Part shown: positions 18,177 to 26,922 of the stretch, in pieces
Layout: each line of letters begins with the position of its first letter
Position numbering within the stretch: the first letter of the stretch is position 1
NCBI GenBank assembly: GCA_947643415.1
Contig: CANRWA010000017.1
Coordinates: 1-64,000, forward strand
Source: an uncultured Clostridia bacterium
Lineage (GTDB): Bacteria > Bacillota > Clostridia > Lachnospirales > Lachnospiraceae
DNA: 64,000 bases
Reading direction: 5' to 3'
Translations under genes and position numbers: made by a program
The notes under the pieces: generated by a model
What the model was told of the DNA's origin: nothing
Seen by the model: only the letters and a program-made list of their open reading frames with translations
The model's database searches: none

Positions 18177-18193
18177 CCCCTGTCAGACAGGGG
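18177..18193. promoter_or_regulatory. Palindrome in the regulator leader
   Basis: CCCCTGTC-A-GACAGGGG is a perfect 8-bp inverted repeat between the promoter and the ribosome site of the response-regulator gene. It may be an operator or a leader hairpin. Confidence 0.5.
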
Positions 18194-18211
18194 ATTGTAA
18201 TTACATAAATT

Positions 18212-18240
18212 ATTATAGGGAAACAGAGATTAAAATTCAA
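18212..18240 (-). promoter_or_regulatory. Sigma-A promoter of the regulator-kinase operon
   Basis: On the minus strand: -35 TTGAAT (18240-18235), 17-base spacer, -10 TATAAT (18217-18212), about 55 bases before the start at 18157. Confidence 0.7.
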
Positions 18241-18286
18241 TGAGGAAGGTGATTAAGAATTGTTTAAATTTATGTTTCTGTACTAC

Positions 18287-18315
18287 TTGTCAAGAAGTAA
18301 AAAATATATTAAAAT
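18287..18315 (+). promoter_or_regulatory. Promoter of cheC
   Basis: -35 TTGTCA (18287-18292), 17-base spacer, -10 TAAAAT (18310-18315), about 50 bases before the cheC ATG. No sigma-28 motif was seen here. Confidence 0.6.
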
Positions 18316-18367
18316 GAAGATAGATTTTATGTAACTTTTTATCACTTATATAATTTTGGAGGATTTG

Positions 18368-18988
18368 ATGAGTAATTATTCTTTAGTGGAAATTAATGAG
18401 AGATATGTAGATGTTCTTCGTGAAATTGGTAATATAGGGGCGGGAAATGCTACTACGGCCATCGCTTCAATGCTTTCGATACGTGTAGATATGAATGTGC
18501 CAAAGGTGGAACTGCTGGAAGTCTCAAAGCTGGGGGCATGTATCTGTCCGGAAGATGAGATCATCGTTGGCATCTTTCTTGAACTTCAACTGGATATTGA
18601 GGGCAGCATGATGTTTTTAATGAGAATGGATTCCGCTCATTATCTTGTGAATAAGCTTATGATGAGGGATGAATCATATAATGAGGATTTTGATGAAATG
18701 GACCTGTCGGCATTGAAGGAGATTGGGAATATCATTGCCGGGTCCTATCTGTCAGCATTGTCTGGCCTGACCAATCTGTCTATTTCACCGTCGGTACCAT
18801 ATCTTTCAGTGGATATGGCTGCCTCGCTGCTCAGTGTTCCGGCAATCGAGTTTGGGCAGTATGGGGATCATGCCCTGTTGATTGAGACAGAATTTGGGGA
18901 TGATGTCATGATCAATGGCTACTTTATTCTTATGCCGGACCAGGGATCTTACGATAAAATATTAAAAGGATTAGGATTTGAGATGTAG
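18368..18988 (+). CDS. cheC: CheC-family CheY-P phosphatase
   Basis: This 206-residue protein has the duplicated CheC active-site pattern: LREIGNIGAGNATTA near residues 17-31 and LKEIGNIIAGSYLSAL near residue 120, each with the Glu and Asn used for CheY-P dephosphorylation. It works with CheD, encoded 12 bases downstream, in chemotaxis adaptation. The start is set at ATG 18368 with GGAGG just upstream rather than the earlier in-frame TTG (18356). It stands apart from a full chemotaxis operon. Confidence 0.9.
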   Translation: MSNYSLVEINERYVDVLREIGNIGAGNATTAIASMLSIRVDMNVPKVELLEVSKLGACICPEDEIIVGIFLELQLDIEGSMMFLMRMDSAHYLVNKLMMRDESYNEDFDEMDLSALKEIGNIIAGSYLSALSGLTNLSISPSVPYLSVDMAASLLSVPAIEFGQYGDHALLIETEFGDDVMINGYFILMPDQGSYDKILKGLGFEM

Positions 18989-19000
18989 AGGTAATGAAGA

Positions 19001-19486
19001 ATGGGCAATAATATAATGGTAGGAATGGCAGATCTGAATATTGGAAGAGGGACTAATGTATTGACAACAGTAGGACTTGGTTCATGTATTGGTCTGACGC
19101 TTTATGATCCGGTAACAAAGATAGGCGGATTAGTTCATTATATGTTACCAGACAGTAAAGCGGTATCAAATAACAGCAATATTGCGAAGTTTTGTGATAC
19201 TGGCGTACAGGAACTTCTGAAACGGGTGACGATGGCAGGAGCCAACAGAGGCCGGCTGGTTGCTAAGATAGCAGGCGGTGCGAAGATGTTTGCGGTCACC
19301 CAGGAATCAAGTGTGGGAAGTGTAGGGGAGAGAAATGCTGTTGCCGCAAAGCAGATCCTGCGTCAATTGAATATCCGGCTGGTGGCGGAAGATACCGGAT
19401 TGAACTTTGGGCGTACCGTGGAGCTGCACTGTGATACAGGGGATTTTTACATCAAAGCAGTGAAGAAACCAGTTAAGATTATATGA
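19001..19486 (+). CDS. cheD: CheD chemoreceptor glutamine deamidase
   Basis: The 161-residue protein carries the CheD catalytic pattern: Cys29 in GLGSCIGL, His46 in GGLVHYML and a Thr near residue 22-23. CheD deamidates chemoreceptor glutamines and stimulates CheC, encoded just upstream. Spacing of 12 bases and GAGGT before the ATG fit one operon. Length is normal for the family. Confidence 0.93.
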   Translation: MGNNIMVGMADLNIGRGTNVLTTVGLGSCIGLTLYDPVTKIGGLVHYMLPDSKAVSNNSNIAKFCDTGVQELLKRVTMAGANRGRLVAKIAGGAKMFAVTQESSVGSVGERNAVAAKQILRQLNIRLVAEDTGLNFGRTVELHCDTGDFYIKAVKKPVKII

Positions 19487-19574
19487 TCTGGAGACAGTCT
19501 GGGCTAATACGATGGTCAGAGTAGGACATTCCGCAGTTTGGGGTATAATCTGTATATATAATGGGAGGGTTTAT

Positions 19575-22130
19575 ATGCGGAACAAAACAACACAATTTCT
19601 GATTGTAAGCCTGGTTCTCATAATCACACTGTGTATCGGTACTTTTGTCTTTCAGGTAAAAGACATGAATACAAAGAGTTCGGATACAATGAGTGAGGTC
19701 GGTGAGATCTATATGGCCGGAATGAGTGAGCAGATCACGATGCATTTTGGCACGATAATGGAACTGAGATTATCCCAGGTGGAAGCACTTGTCCATGACA
19801 TTAAACCAGACCGGGCAGATGGGTATAAGGCAGTGTGCAGGCTGCTTTCCGACAATGCAAAAGCCAGGGGCTTTGACCGGCTGGCATTCTGCATGGAGGA
19901 TGGTACTTTTGATGTTCTCTATGGAGATGGGATTACGGCGGTGGATTCAGCAGGGTTTTTAAATGCCATAAAGGGCAGGGAAGAGCGGATGGTGATGGGG
20001 ACTGATGTGGCAGGGGATAATGTGATCCTGCTGAGCGTTCCTATGGTTTATGATATGCCGGGCGGAAGGAAAAGCATATCCCTGGTCACAGGGTTTCCGG
20101 TGGATTACATAGCAGAGACTTTGTCAGTGGAATTGTCGGATTCTCTGGTTTATCATATCATACGCCGGGATGGCAGGATCGTCATTCAGGGAGATGGTGA
20201 GGAGGACCAGAATTATTTCGAGAAAGTCCGGCAGCATTACATGGCAGTGGAAGATAATATGGAAACACCATATGAAGTAGAGGATTATATCAACAGCATC
20301 CGGTCTGCCATGGCAGAAGGGAAAGATTATACAAAGGAACTGACATTGAAGGATGGGCACCGTCAGTTGTATTGTAAGAGCCTGCCATATTCTGAATGGT
20401 ATCTTATTTTATCGATGCCATATAATGGTTTGGATAAGACCATTGACAGTTTTGGGGGCGAATGGGCCCTGGCTGCTTTGAAAAATGCAGCTTTTATTAT
20501 ATTTCTATTTTTAATTGTCTTTATTATCTATTTTTATATGACCCGCAGCCAGATGAGGGCAGTAAATGAGGCAAGACACGCTGCGGAACATGCCAGCAGG
20601 GCAAAAAGTGAGTTTCTCTCAAATATGAGCCATGATATCCGGACTCCGATGAATGGCATTATAGGAATGACAGAGATTGCCAGTTCAAATGTCAACGATC
20701 CTAAGAAAGTGGAAGAATGCCTGCAGAAGATCTCATTGTCGGGAAAACATCTTCTGGGGCTTATAAATGATGTGCTGGATATGTCCAAGATCGAGAGTGG
20801 TAAGATGATATTGAATGTGGAGCAAATCTCCCTGCCGGAACTGATGCACAATCTGGTAAATATCATACTGCCCCAGACAAGGATGAAGGATCAGCGTTTT
20901 GATCTCTATATCCATAACATTATCGCAGAAAATGTGTGGGGCGACAGTGTGCGCCTGAACCAGATTCTCTTGAACCTTCTGGGAAATGCAATCAAGTATA
21001 CGAAAGAGGGTGGGAAGATACAGTTGGAACTGCATCAGTCTCCATCAGCCAAAGGGGAGGCGTATGTCTGTGTGTATCTTCATGTTGCCGATAATGGCAT
21101 AGGCATGAGTGATGAATTTAAGGAAAGGATCTTTGAGGCGTTTGCACGTGAGGACAATGCCCGTGTACAGAAAACACAGGGGGCAGGCCTTGGCATGGGC
21201 ATCACCAAATACATTATCGATGCCATGGGAGGTACGGTCTCAGTGGATAGTGAACAGGGAAAGGGCAGCAGTTTCCATGTGACTTTGGATATGGAGAGGG
21301 CACCTGTTTCTGAGATGGCAGCAGAAATCCCATCTTGGCATACGTTGATCATCGATGATGATGAGATCTTTTGCGATTGTACCTTTACTACCCTGAAATC
21401 CATTGGAATTGAGGCAGAATGGGTTCTTGATGGGAAGACGGCGCTGCAGATGATAGCAGAACAGCATGAAAAAGGGGAAGACTATGAAGTTATTCTCATT
21501 GACTGGAGGCTTCCGGGGATAGATGGTATTGAAGTTACGCGGAGGATTCGGGAAAAATATGGCAATACCCCTCATATCCTGATGATCTCAGCATCGGATG
21601 ACAGTGAAGTAGAGGAGAGGGCAAGACGGGCAGGAGTAGATACTTTTATCGTAAAGCCATTATTTAAATCAACTCTATATTATAATCTGTACAAATTTAA
21701 AGAAGAAGCAGAAGCTATAGAGAATTCAGGGGCAGAAGAAACAGGATTTCATGGGGAACATATTCTTGTTGCTGAAGATATCGATATGAACTGGGAGATT
21801 GCCAATGCCCTGCTCACAGATGCCGGACTGTGCCCGGAACATGCTGAAAACGGAAAGATCTGTGTTGAGAAATTTACAGGATCACAGGCAGGGTATTATC
21901 AGGCGATCCTTATGGATATAAGAATGCCGGTAATGAATGGTCTGGAGGCGGCCTCTGCGATACGTGCCCTGGACCGCGAGGATGCAAGGAGCATCCCCAT
22001 TATTGCCATGAGTGCAGATGCTTTTTCGGATGATGTGCAGAGATGTATTGACAGCGGAATGAATGCCCATACAGCCAAACCAATCGACGTGGGCAAGGTG
22101 GTAAGCCTATTGAAAAAATATATTGATTGA
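19575..22130 (+). CDS. Hybrid sensor histidine kinase with two receiver domains
   Basis: The protein has 851 residues from the ATG at 19575 (GGGAGG upstream; an earlier in-frame ATG at 19512 lacks a site). Order: membrane span (about 8-27), extracytoplasmic sensor of the Cache type (about 30-298), span (about 304-322), HisKA with SHDIRTP (His353), HATPase, receiver 1 (Asp in VILIDWRLPGIDG) and receiver 2 (Asp in AILMDIRMPVMNG). No HPt domain is present, so phosphate must pass to a separate protein. A TATAAT at 19544-19549 is a possible -10. It follows cheD by about 90 bases. Confidence 0.9.
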   Translation: MRNKTTQFLIVSLVLIITLCIGTFVFQVKDMNTKSSDTMSEVGEIYMAGMSEQITMHFGTIMELRLSQVEALVHDIKPDRADGYKAVCRLLSDNAKARGFDRLAFCMEDGTFDVLYGDGITAVDSAGFLNAIKGREERMVMGTDVAGDNVILLSVPMVYDMPGGRKSISLVTGFPVDYIAETLSVELSDSLVYHIIRRDGRIVIQGDGEEDQNYFEKVRQHYMAVEDNMETPYEVEDYINSIRSAMAEGKDYTKELTLKDGHRQLYCKSLPYSEWYLILSMPYNGLDKTIDSFGGEWALAALKNAAFIIFLFLIVFIIYFYMTRSQMRAVNEARHAAEHASRAKSEFLSNMSHDIRTPMNGIIGMTEIASSNVNDPKKVEECLQKISLSGKHLLGLINDVLDMSKIESGKMILNVEQISLPELMHNLVNIILPQTRMKDQRFDLYIHNIIAENVWGDSVRLNQILLNLLGNAIKYTKEGGKIQLELHQSPSAKGEAYVCVYLHVADNGIGMSDEFKERIFEAFAREDNARVQKTQGAGLGMGITKYIIDAMGGTVSVDSEQGKGSSFHVTLDMERAPVSEMAAEIPSWHTLIIDDDEIFCDCTFTTLKSIGIEAEWVLDGKTALQMIAEQHEKGEDYEVILIDWRLPGIDGIEVTRRIREKYGNTPHILMISASDDSEVEERARRAGVDTFIVKPLFKSTLYYNLYKFKEEAEAIENSGAEETGFHGEHILVAEDIDMNWEIANALLTDAGLCPEHAENGKICVEKFTGSQAGYYQAILMDIRMPVMNGLEAASAIRALDREDARSIPIIAMSADAFSDDVQRCIDSGMNAHTAKPIDVGKVVSLLKKYID

Positions 22131-22155
22131 CAACATAAACCATATAATGTATAAT
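22127..22155 (+). promoter_or_regulatory. Consensus sigma-A promoter of the surface-protein gene
   Basis: TTGACA (22127-22132), 17-base spacer, TATAAT (22150-22155): both hexamers are perfect. The -35 box overlaps the stop codon of the hybrid kinase. Confidence 0.88.
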
Positions 22156-22218
22156 TGGGTTATCCGGTCAGAGGCGTAGAAAACTAGACTGGCATAAAAC
22201 AATAGAAGGGAGATTATC

Positions 22219-23310
22219 ATGGGAAAAATGGTAAGAAAAACAGCCGTAGCAGTAATGGTAGTCCTGCTTTCAGCAGGCCTGGGAAGCAATACGGCAGAGG
22301 CTGCAAAGAAGAGTAAGATCAGTAAGACAAAATTGACTCTTAAAGTGGGACAGTCAAAGACATTATCTGTTAAGAACCTCAGTAAAAAGAACAAAAAGAA
22401 ACTGAAGTGGTCCAGCAGTAAAAAGAAAGTTGCCACTGTCAGCAAAAAAGGGAAGGTTACGGCAAAGAAAGCAGGTACAGCAAAGATCACGGCAAAGGTG
22501 GGCAAAAAGAAATATACCTGTAAGGTTACAGTGAAGAAGAACACTGCAGCGAACAATAACTCCAATAATAACTCAAATAATAACACAAACAAAGACAATA
22601 CACAGACACCGGCGCCGCCGGCGAAGACAAAAGAGCAGCTTGCTGCGGAGGACCGTGAAAATCTGACTGCGCTGATAAAGAAACAGCGGGAATCCGGCGC
22701 ATTGATATCGGAGAAGCTGACAGACGGATATTTTTATGGCTGGAATGCCGACGGGAGACTTACTTATTTGAATCTGAGTGAGGACGAGGGGACTGATTTT
22801 AAAGTAACCGGAGAAATTGATGTGACGGCTTTCACAGCTCTGGAAACTTTAAAAATAGATTATAATGGAAAGATTACCGGGGTAAAGACAACGGGTGTTA
22901 CCACTCTAAAGCAGCTCAGCCTGGATGATACGGCTATAACTTCCATCGATGTGTCGACAAATGTGAATCTTGAAAGCCTGAGCCTGGCAGATACCCAGGT
23001 ATCTTCCCTGGATGTGTCAAAGAATCCAAAACTGGAATATCTGACATTCTCCCGTACGAAGGTCACAAATCCGGATGTCACAAAGAATCCGGCACTGAAG
23101 GGGCTCTCATGCAGCGGACTGGGTCTTGCCAGCCTGGATGTATCAAAGAATCCGCTCCTGACCCACCTCAACTGCACAGGTAATAAGTTTACCACTTTGG
23201 ATCTCAGTGCACTGAATAAAACTCAAGAGGTAACAGTAAGGTGTGACAAAGGTGTAACGGTAACCGGAACAAACAGCAAAGTAAAAGTGGAGTACTATTC
23301 CACGAATTAA
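22219..23310 (+). CDS. Secreted surface protein: lysine-rich Ig-like domain plus leucine-rich repeats
   Basis: The 363-residue protein has a signal peptide (residues 1-29, ending AEA), a Lys-rich Big-2-like domain (about 30-110, KTKLTLKVGQSKTLSV...GTAKITAKV), an Asn-rich linker and short leucine-rich repeats (about 175-340, repeated 'L.SLDVSKNP.L..L'). There is no LPXTG or membrane anchor; the strongly basic domain may bind anionic wall polymers. It is monocistronic with a perfect sigma-A promoter. The role (adhesion or wall binding) is inference. Confidence 0.8.
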   Translation: MGKMVRKTAVAVMVVLLSAGLGSNTAEAAKKSKISKTKLTLKVGQSKTLSVKNLSKKNKKKLKWSSSKKKVATVSKKGKVTAKKAGTAKITAKVGKKKYTCKVTVKKNTAANNNSNNNSNNNTNKDNTQTPAPPAKTKEQLAAEDRENLTALIKKQRESGALISEKLTDGYFYGWNADGRLTYLNLSEDEGTDFKVTGEIDVTAFTALETLKIDYNGKITGVKTTGVTTLKQLSLDDTAITSIDVSTNVNLESLSLADTQVSSLDVSKNPKLEYLTFSRTKVTNPDVTKNPALKGLSCSGLGLASLDVSKNPLLTHLNCTGNKFTTLDLSALNKTQEVTVRCDKGVTVTGTNSKVKVEYYSTN

Positions 23311-23317
23311 TTTTTCC

Positions 23318-23347
23318 TTGACAGGGGTTTGTCTTTTGTGCTACAAT
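23318..23347 (+). promoter_or_regulatory. Promoter of the T-box/aspS operon
   Basis: TTGACA (23318-23323), 18-base spacer, TACAAT (23342-23347). Transcription should start near 23354, just before the T-box structure. Confidence 0.8.
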
Positions 23348-23352
23348 ACAGC

Positions 23353-23624
23353 ACAAAGCAATGAAGGAAACGAATGTTTATTCCGCGGCCGCAGGACAGG
23401 GAGAGGTGTCATGGACTGAAAGCACCTTATGGCAGCCATAAACAGGAGAACATTCCGGAGCTGACAGGCTGAACGGCAACAGTAGGTCTGTCCGGCAGAC
23501 ACCGTTATCTGTATGATGAGAGGGGATACGACGGGGTATCCCAACGCGGGTGGTACCGCGGGTTTATCTGTGTTTGATTTTCCCGTCCCAGAAAGAGCTG
23601 AGGAGTTCTTTCTGGGACTTTTTT
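23353..23624 (+). promoter_or_regulatory. T-box riboswitch controlling aspS-gatCAB, probable Asn specifier
   Basis: The conserved T-box AACGCGGGTGGTACCGCG is at 23543-23560. The terminator helix GTCCCAGAAAGA/TCTTTCTGGGAC (23585-23618) has a T-run. In stem I, GGAA (23366-23369) can pair with TTCC (23453-23456) and GTTTAT (23376-23381) with ATAAAC (23438-23443). This leaves an internal loop that holds AAC (23449-23451) followed by A, the specifier position. AAC means the leader reads tRNA-Asn, fitting an operon that makes Asn-tRNA by transamidation. A related clostridial leader is reported to read both Asn and Asp tRNAs. The specifier call is from hand folding. Confidence 0.88.
23585..23624 (+). 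terminator. T-box regulated terminator
   Basis: A 12-bp perfect stem with a 10-base loop is followed by six T. It competes with the antiterminator formed by the T-box at 23543-23560. Confidence 0.9.
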
Positions 23625-23642
23625 GTCTTATAGGAAAGTTCG

Positions 23643-23710
23643 CCATGAGCGGAGCAAGAATTGCCATAGGCAATTCTTGGAGGGCTGCGGTTCTCAGTCA
23701 GCCCTTTTTT
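23643..23710 (+). repeat. Dispersed hairpin repeat, copy B, including a terminator
   Basis: Hairpin 1 is CAAGAATTGCC-ATA-GGCAATTCTTG (23655-23679), preceded by GAGCGGAG as in copy A. Hairpin 2 is GGGCTG (23682-23687) with CAGCCC (23699-23704), an 11-base loop and six T: a complete rho-independent terminator. It lies between the T-box terminator and aspS. Confidence 0.8.
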
Positions 23711-23744
23711 GCGCTTTGGGAAGGAGTTCTTTGGTGTTTTTCAG

Positions 23745-23769
23745 ATGGCTGCGTTCCTCAGTCAGCCAT
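23745..23769 (+). repeat. Second GGCTG-type hairpin before aspS
   Basis: ATGGCTG (23745-23751) pairs with CAGCCAT (23763-23769). Its 11-base loop (CGTTCCTCAGT) is nearly the same as the loop of hairpin 2 in copy B (CGGTTCTCAGT). It looks like a degenerate tandem duplicate without a T-run, ending 32 bases before the aspS ATG. Confidence 0.6.
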
Positions 23770-23801
23770 TGACAACAGGAAATTGTTAAGGAGGAATCGG
23801 A

Positions 23802-25133
23802 ATGGATTTATTGACAGGAAAGACAGAGAAGGATACATTGGAGATATCACAGATACTGGGGGGAGGGTACGAAAGCAGGGAGGTCTGTATGAATGGGGCA
23901 ATTCATAAGATCCGTGATATAGGGGATGTGGTATTTATCATCCTGCGGAAAAGAGAGGGACTGGTACAGACCGTATATGAAGCAGGGGCGGTGGGTACTC
24001 CATTAAAGGAGCTGGCAGAGGAGATGACGGTGGAAGTAAAAGGAATTGTGGCAGCGGAGGAGAGGGCACCCCATGGGTTTGAGCTGCGTCTGCAGGAAAT
24101 AAAGATTCTTTCCCGTCCGGTTGAAACGATGCCCATTGCCATTAATAAATGGAAGATGAATACTTCATTGGAGACGAAACTGGATCTGCGGCCTCTGTCC
24201 CTTCGCAATGTGAGGGAGCGTGCCAGATTCCGGATCCAGGAGGGGATTGTAAGGGGGTTTCGGGGATTTCTCCATGAACAGGGATTTACGGAGATCCATT
24301 CTCCCAAGATCGGGGCAAGAGGCGCAGAAGGAGGAGCAAACCTGTTTCGGCTGGAGTATTTTCACAAGCATGCCGTGCTGGCACAGAGTCCACAGTTCTA
24401 TAAGCAGATGATGGTGGGGGTCTTTGACCGGGTATTTGAGACTGCCCCTGTGTTCCGTGCTGAGAAGCACAATACCAAAAGGCATCTGAATGAGTATACA
24501 TCGTTGGATTTTGAGATGGGATATATCGACAGCTTTCAGGATATCATGGAGATGGAGACCGGATTTCTCCAATATATGATACAGCTTCTGGAAAGGGAGT
24601 ATGAAGCGGAGCGAAAGCTCCTGGATGTGACATTACCGAAGGCAGACCAGATTCCCCAAGTCCGTTTTGACCGGGCAAAGGAATTGGTGGCAGAGAAATA
24701 TAACCGCAGGATCCGCAATCCGTATGATCTGGAACCAGAGGAAGAGGCACTTATCGGACAATATTTCAAAGAGGAGATGGATGCAGACTTTGTGTTTGTG
24801 ACACACTATCCTTCAAAGAAGCGACCGTTTTATGCCATGGATGATCCGGAAGAACCTGCCGTTACACTGAGTTTTGACCTGTTGTATCAGGGATTGGAGA
24901 TCACGACAGGGGGACAGCGTATCCATGACTATCAGATGCTGGTGGATAAACTGGCGGACCGGGGCATGACGGATGAGGGGATGGAACAGTATATGATGGT
25001 GTTTAAACATGGTATGCCGCCCCATGGTGGTCTGGGGATCGGCCTGGAGCGGCTGACCATGAAGCTCCTGGGTGAGGAAAATGTGAGAGAGGCAACATTG
25101 TTCCCCAGGGATGTAAACCGTTTGGAGCCATAG
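23802..25133 (+). CDS. aspS: Non-discriminating aspartyl-tRNA synthetase
   Basis: The 443-residue class II synthetase lacks the bacterial GAD insertion (usual bacterial AspRS is about 590 residues), so it is of the short archaeal type. An N-terminal OB-fold anticodon domain (about 10-110) is followed by the catalytic core with motif 2 [15 protein letters not shown] and motif 3 GIGLERLTM. Such enzymes charge tRNA-Asn with Asp; the product is amidated by GatCAB encoded downstream, giving Asn-tRNA. The start has GGAGG 8 bases upstream. It is controlled by the T-box leader. Confidence 0.9.
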   Translation: MDLLTGKTEKDTLEISQILGGGYESREVCMNGAIHKIRDIGDVVFIILRKREGLVQTVYEAGAVGTPLKELAEEMTVEVKGIVAAEERAPHGFELRLQEIKILSRPVETMPIAINKWKMNTSLETKLDLRPLSLRNVRERARFRIQEGIVRGFRGFLHEQGFTEIHSPKIGARGAEGGANLFRLEYFHKHAVLAQSPQFYKQMMVGVFDRVFETAPVFRAEKHNTKRHLNEYTSLDFEMGYIDSFQDIMEMETGFLQYMIQLLEREYEAERKLLDVTLPKADQIPQVRFDRAKELVAEKYNRRIRNPYDLEPEEEALIGQYFKEEMDADFVFVTHYPSKKRPFYAMDDPEEPAVTLSFDLLYQGLEITTGGQRIHDYQMLVDKLADRGMTDEGMEQYMMVFKHGMPPHGGLGIGLERLTMKLLGEENVREATLFPRDVNRLEP

Positions 25134-25164
25134 TCGGCGTTGGATGCTTAGAAGGAGGAAAATT

Positions 25165-25458
25165 ATGGCAAATATTATATCAGATGAGACAATTGAGTAT
25201 GTAGGCATTCTGGCAAAGCTGGAGCTGTCCGGGGAAGAGAGGGAGCAGGCGAAGAAGGATATGGGCAGGATGCTGGATTATATCGACAAGTTAAATGAGC
25301 TGGATACAGAGGGAGTGGAACCGATGTCGCATATCTTTCCTGTAAATAATGTATTCCGCAGTGATGAGGTAACAAATGATGATGACAGTGAGAATATGTT
25401 ACTGAATGCACCAAAGAAGAAAGAGGGCACATACATGGTGCCGAAGACATTTGACTAG
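25165..25458 (+). CDS. gatC: Asp/Glu-tRNA amidotransferase subunit C
   Basis: This 97-residue protein has the GatC pattern: [14 protein letters not shown] near the N terminus and [20 protein letters not shown] in the middle. It wraps and stabilises GatA on GatB. The start is placed at ATG 25165 after AAGGAGG; the upstream ATG at 25144 lies before that site. It is 31 bases after aspS and 18 before gatA. Confidence 0.95.
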   Translation: MANIISDETIEYVGILAKLELSGEEREQAKKDMGRMLDYIDKLNELDTEGVEPMSHIFPVNNVFRSDEVTNDDDSENMLLNAPKKKEGTYMVPKTFD

Positions 25459-25476
25459 GAGGAGGGGAAAGGCATA

Positions 25477-26922
25477 ATGAGTTTAATGGATTTGTCTGCC
25501 GTGGAACTGGGCAGAAAGATAAAAGCGGGCGAGGTGTCTGCGGTGGATGCTGCAAAGGAGGCGCTGGTCCAGATCAGCGAGAAAGAGGATACGATCCACA
25601 GTTATGTTACTGTGCTGGAGGAGGAACAAGTTCTGGCAAGGGCGGCTGAAGTACAGGGACAGATTGAATCAGGGGTGCTTACCAGTCCCCTTGCCGGAGT
25701 GCCGGCCGCCCTGAAAGATAATCTGTGTACAGAGGGGATACTGACTACCTGCAGTTCTAAGATCCTTTCTGATTTCAGGCCAACCTATACTGCTGAGGCA
25801 GTGAGGAATCTGGAGAGGGCTGGGGCAGTGATACTGGGGAAGACAAATATGGATGAGTTTGCCATGGGAAGCACCACAGAGACCTCTGCCTATGGCATCA
25901 CGAGGAATCCGCATAATACGGAACATGTGCCGGGGGGATCCTCCGGTGGTTCCTGTGCGGCAGTGGCAGCAGGGGAGTGTTCTTATGCACTGGGTTCAGA
26001 CACTGGCGGTTCTATCCGGCAGCCCAGTTCCTTCTGTGGTGTCACAGGAATGAAGCCTACTTATGGTACGGTATCTCGTTATGGCCTTATTGCCTATGGA
26101 TCTTCGCTCGACCAGATCGGCCCCATCGGCAGGAATGTTGTGGATTGTGTAACTGTACTGGAGACCATCACTTCTTATGATAAGAAAGACAGTACCAGCA
26201 TACAGAGAGAGGATACGGATTTCACTTCTGCTCTGGTGGAGGATGTAAAAGGAATGCATATCGGTATACCGAAAGATTATTTCACGGAGGGACTGGACAG
26301 TGAGGTGGCAGAGGCAGTACTCACAGCAGCGAGGGATCTGGAGGGAAAGGGAGCTGTTCTAGAGGAGTTTGACTTAAGCCTTGTGGAATATGCCATTCCT
26401 GCTTATTATGTCATTGCCTGTGCAGAGGCAAGCTCCAATCTGGCGCGGTTTGATGGTGTGAAATATGGATACCGTACAGAAACCTACGAAGGCCTTCATG
26501 ATATGTATAAGAAAACCCGTTCCGAGGGATTTGGCACGGAGGTGAAACGGCGGATCATGTTAGGCTCCTTTGTCCTCAGCAGCGGTTATTATGATGCGTA
26601 TTATCTGAAAGCCCTCCGTACGAAGGCATTGATCAAAAAGGCATTTGACCAGGCCTTTCATAAATATGATGTGATCCTGTCTCCGGCATCCCCCACTACA
26701 GCGCCGAAGATCGGGGCAAGCCTCACTGACCCGCTTCAGATGTATCTGGGCGATATCTATACGATATCTGTGAATCTGGCTGGGCTTCCGGGTATCACGG
26801 TTCCCTGCGGCACAAGTACAGCGGAGCTGCCCATCGGACTGCAGTTGATAGGAGATTGTTTTAAAGAGAAAAATATAATCCGGGCGGCTTACACATATGA
26901 ACAGCAGAAAGGGGTGGAATAG
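25477..26922 (+). CDS. gatA: Asp/Glu-tRNA amidotransferase subunit A
   Basis: The 481-residue amidase-signature enzyme releases ammonia from glutamine. The Ser-cisSer-Lys triad is visible: Lys80 (ALKDNL), Ser155 (GGSSGGS) and Ser179 (DTGGSIRQPSS). The ammonia goes to GatB for amidation of Asp- or Glu-tRNA. The length is normal. The stop codon is directly followed by the gatB start. Confidence 0.97.
   Translation: MSLMDLSAVELGRKIKAGEVSAVDAAKEALVQISEKEDTIHSYVTVLEEEQVLARAAEVQGQIESGVLTSPLAGVPAALKDNLCTEGILTTCSSKILSDFRPTYTAEAVRNLERAGAVILGKTNMDEFAMGSTTETSAYGITRNPHNTEHVPGGSSGGSCAAVAAGECSYALGSDTGGSIRQPSSFCGVTGMKPTYGTVSRYGLIAYGSSLDQIGPIGRNVVDCVTVLETITSYDKKDSTSIQREDTDFTSALVEDVKGMHIGIPKDYFTEGLDSEVAEAVLTAARDLEGKGAVLEEFDLSLVEYAIPAYYVIACAEASSNLARFDGVKYGYRTETYEGLHDMYKKTRSEGFGTEVKRRIMLGSFVLSSGYYDAYYLKALRTKALIKKAFDQAFHKYDVILSPASPTTAPKIGASLTDPLQMYLGDIYTISVNLAGLPGITVPCGTSTAELPIGLQLIGDCFKEKNIIRAAYTYEQQKGVE

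Noticed and set aside
23641-23770. Short ORF across repeat copy B
   Set aside because: The open frame runs through hairpins of a dispersed repeat and lacks a ribosome site; it is a by-product of the repeat.
23802-25133. aspS as a truncated bacterial AspRS
   Set aside because: The missing part is the bacterial insertion domain; all class II motifs are present and the length is normal for the archaeal, non-discriminating type.
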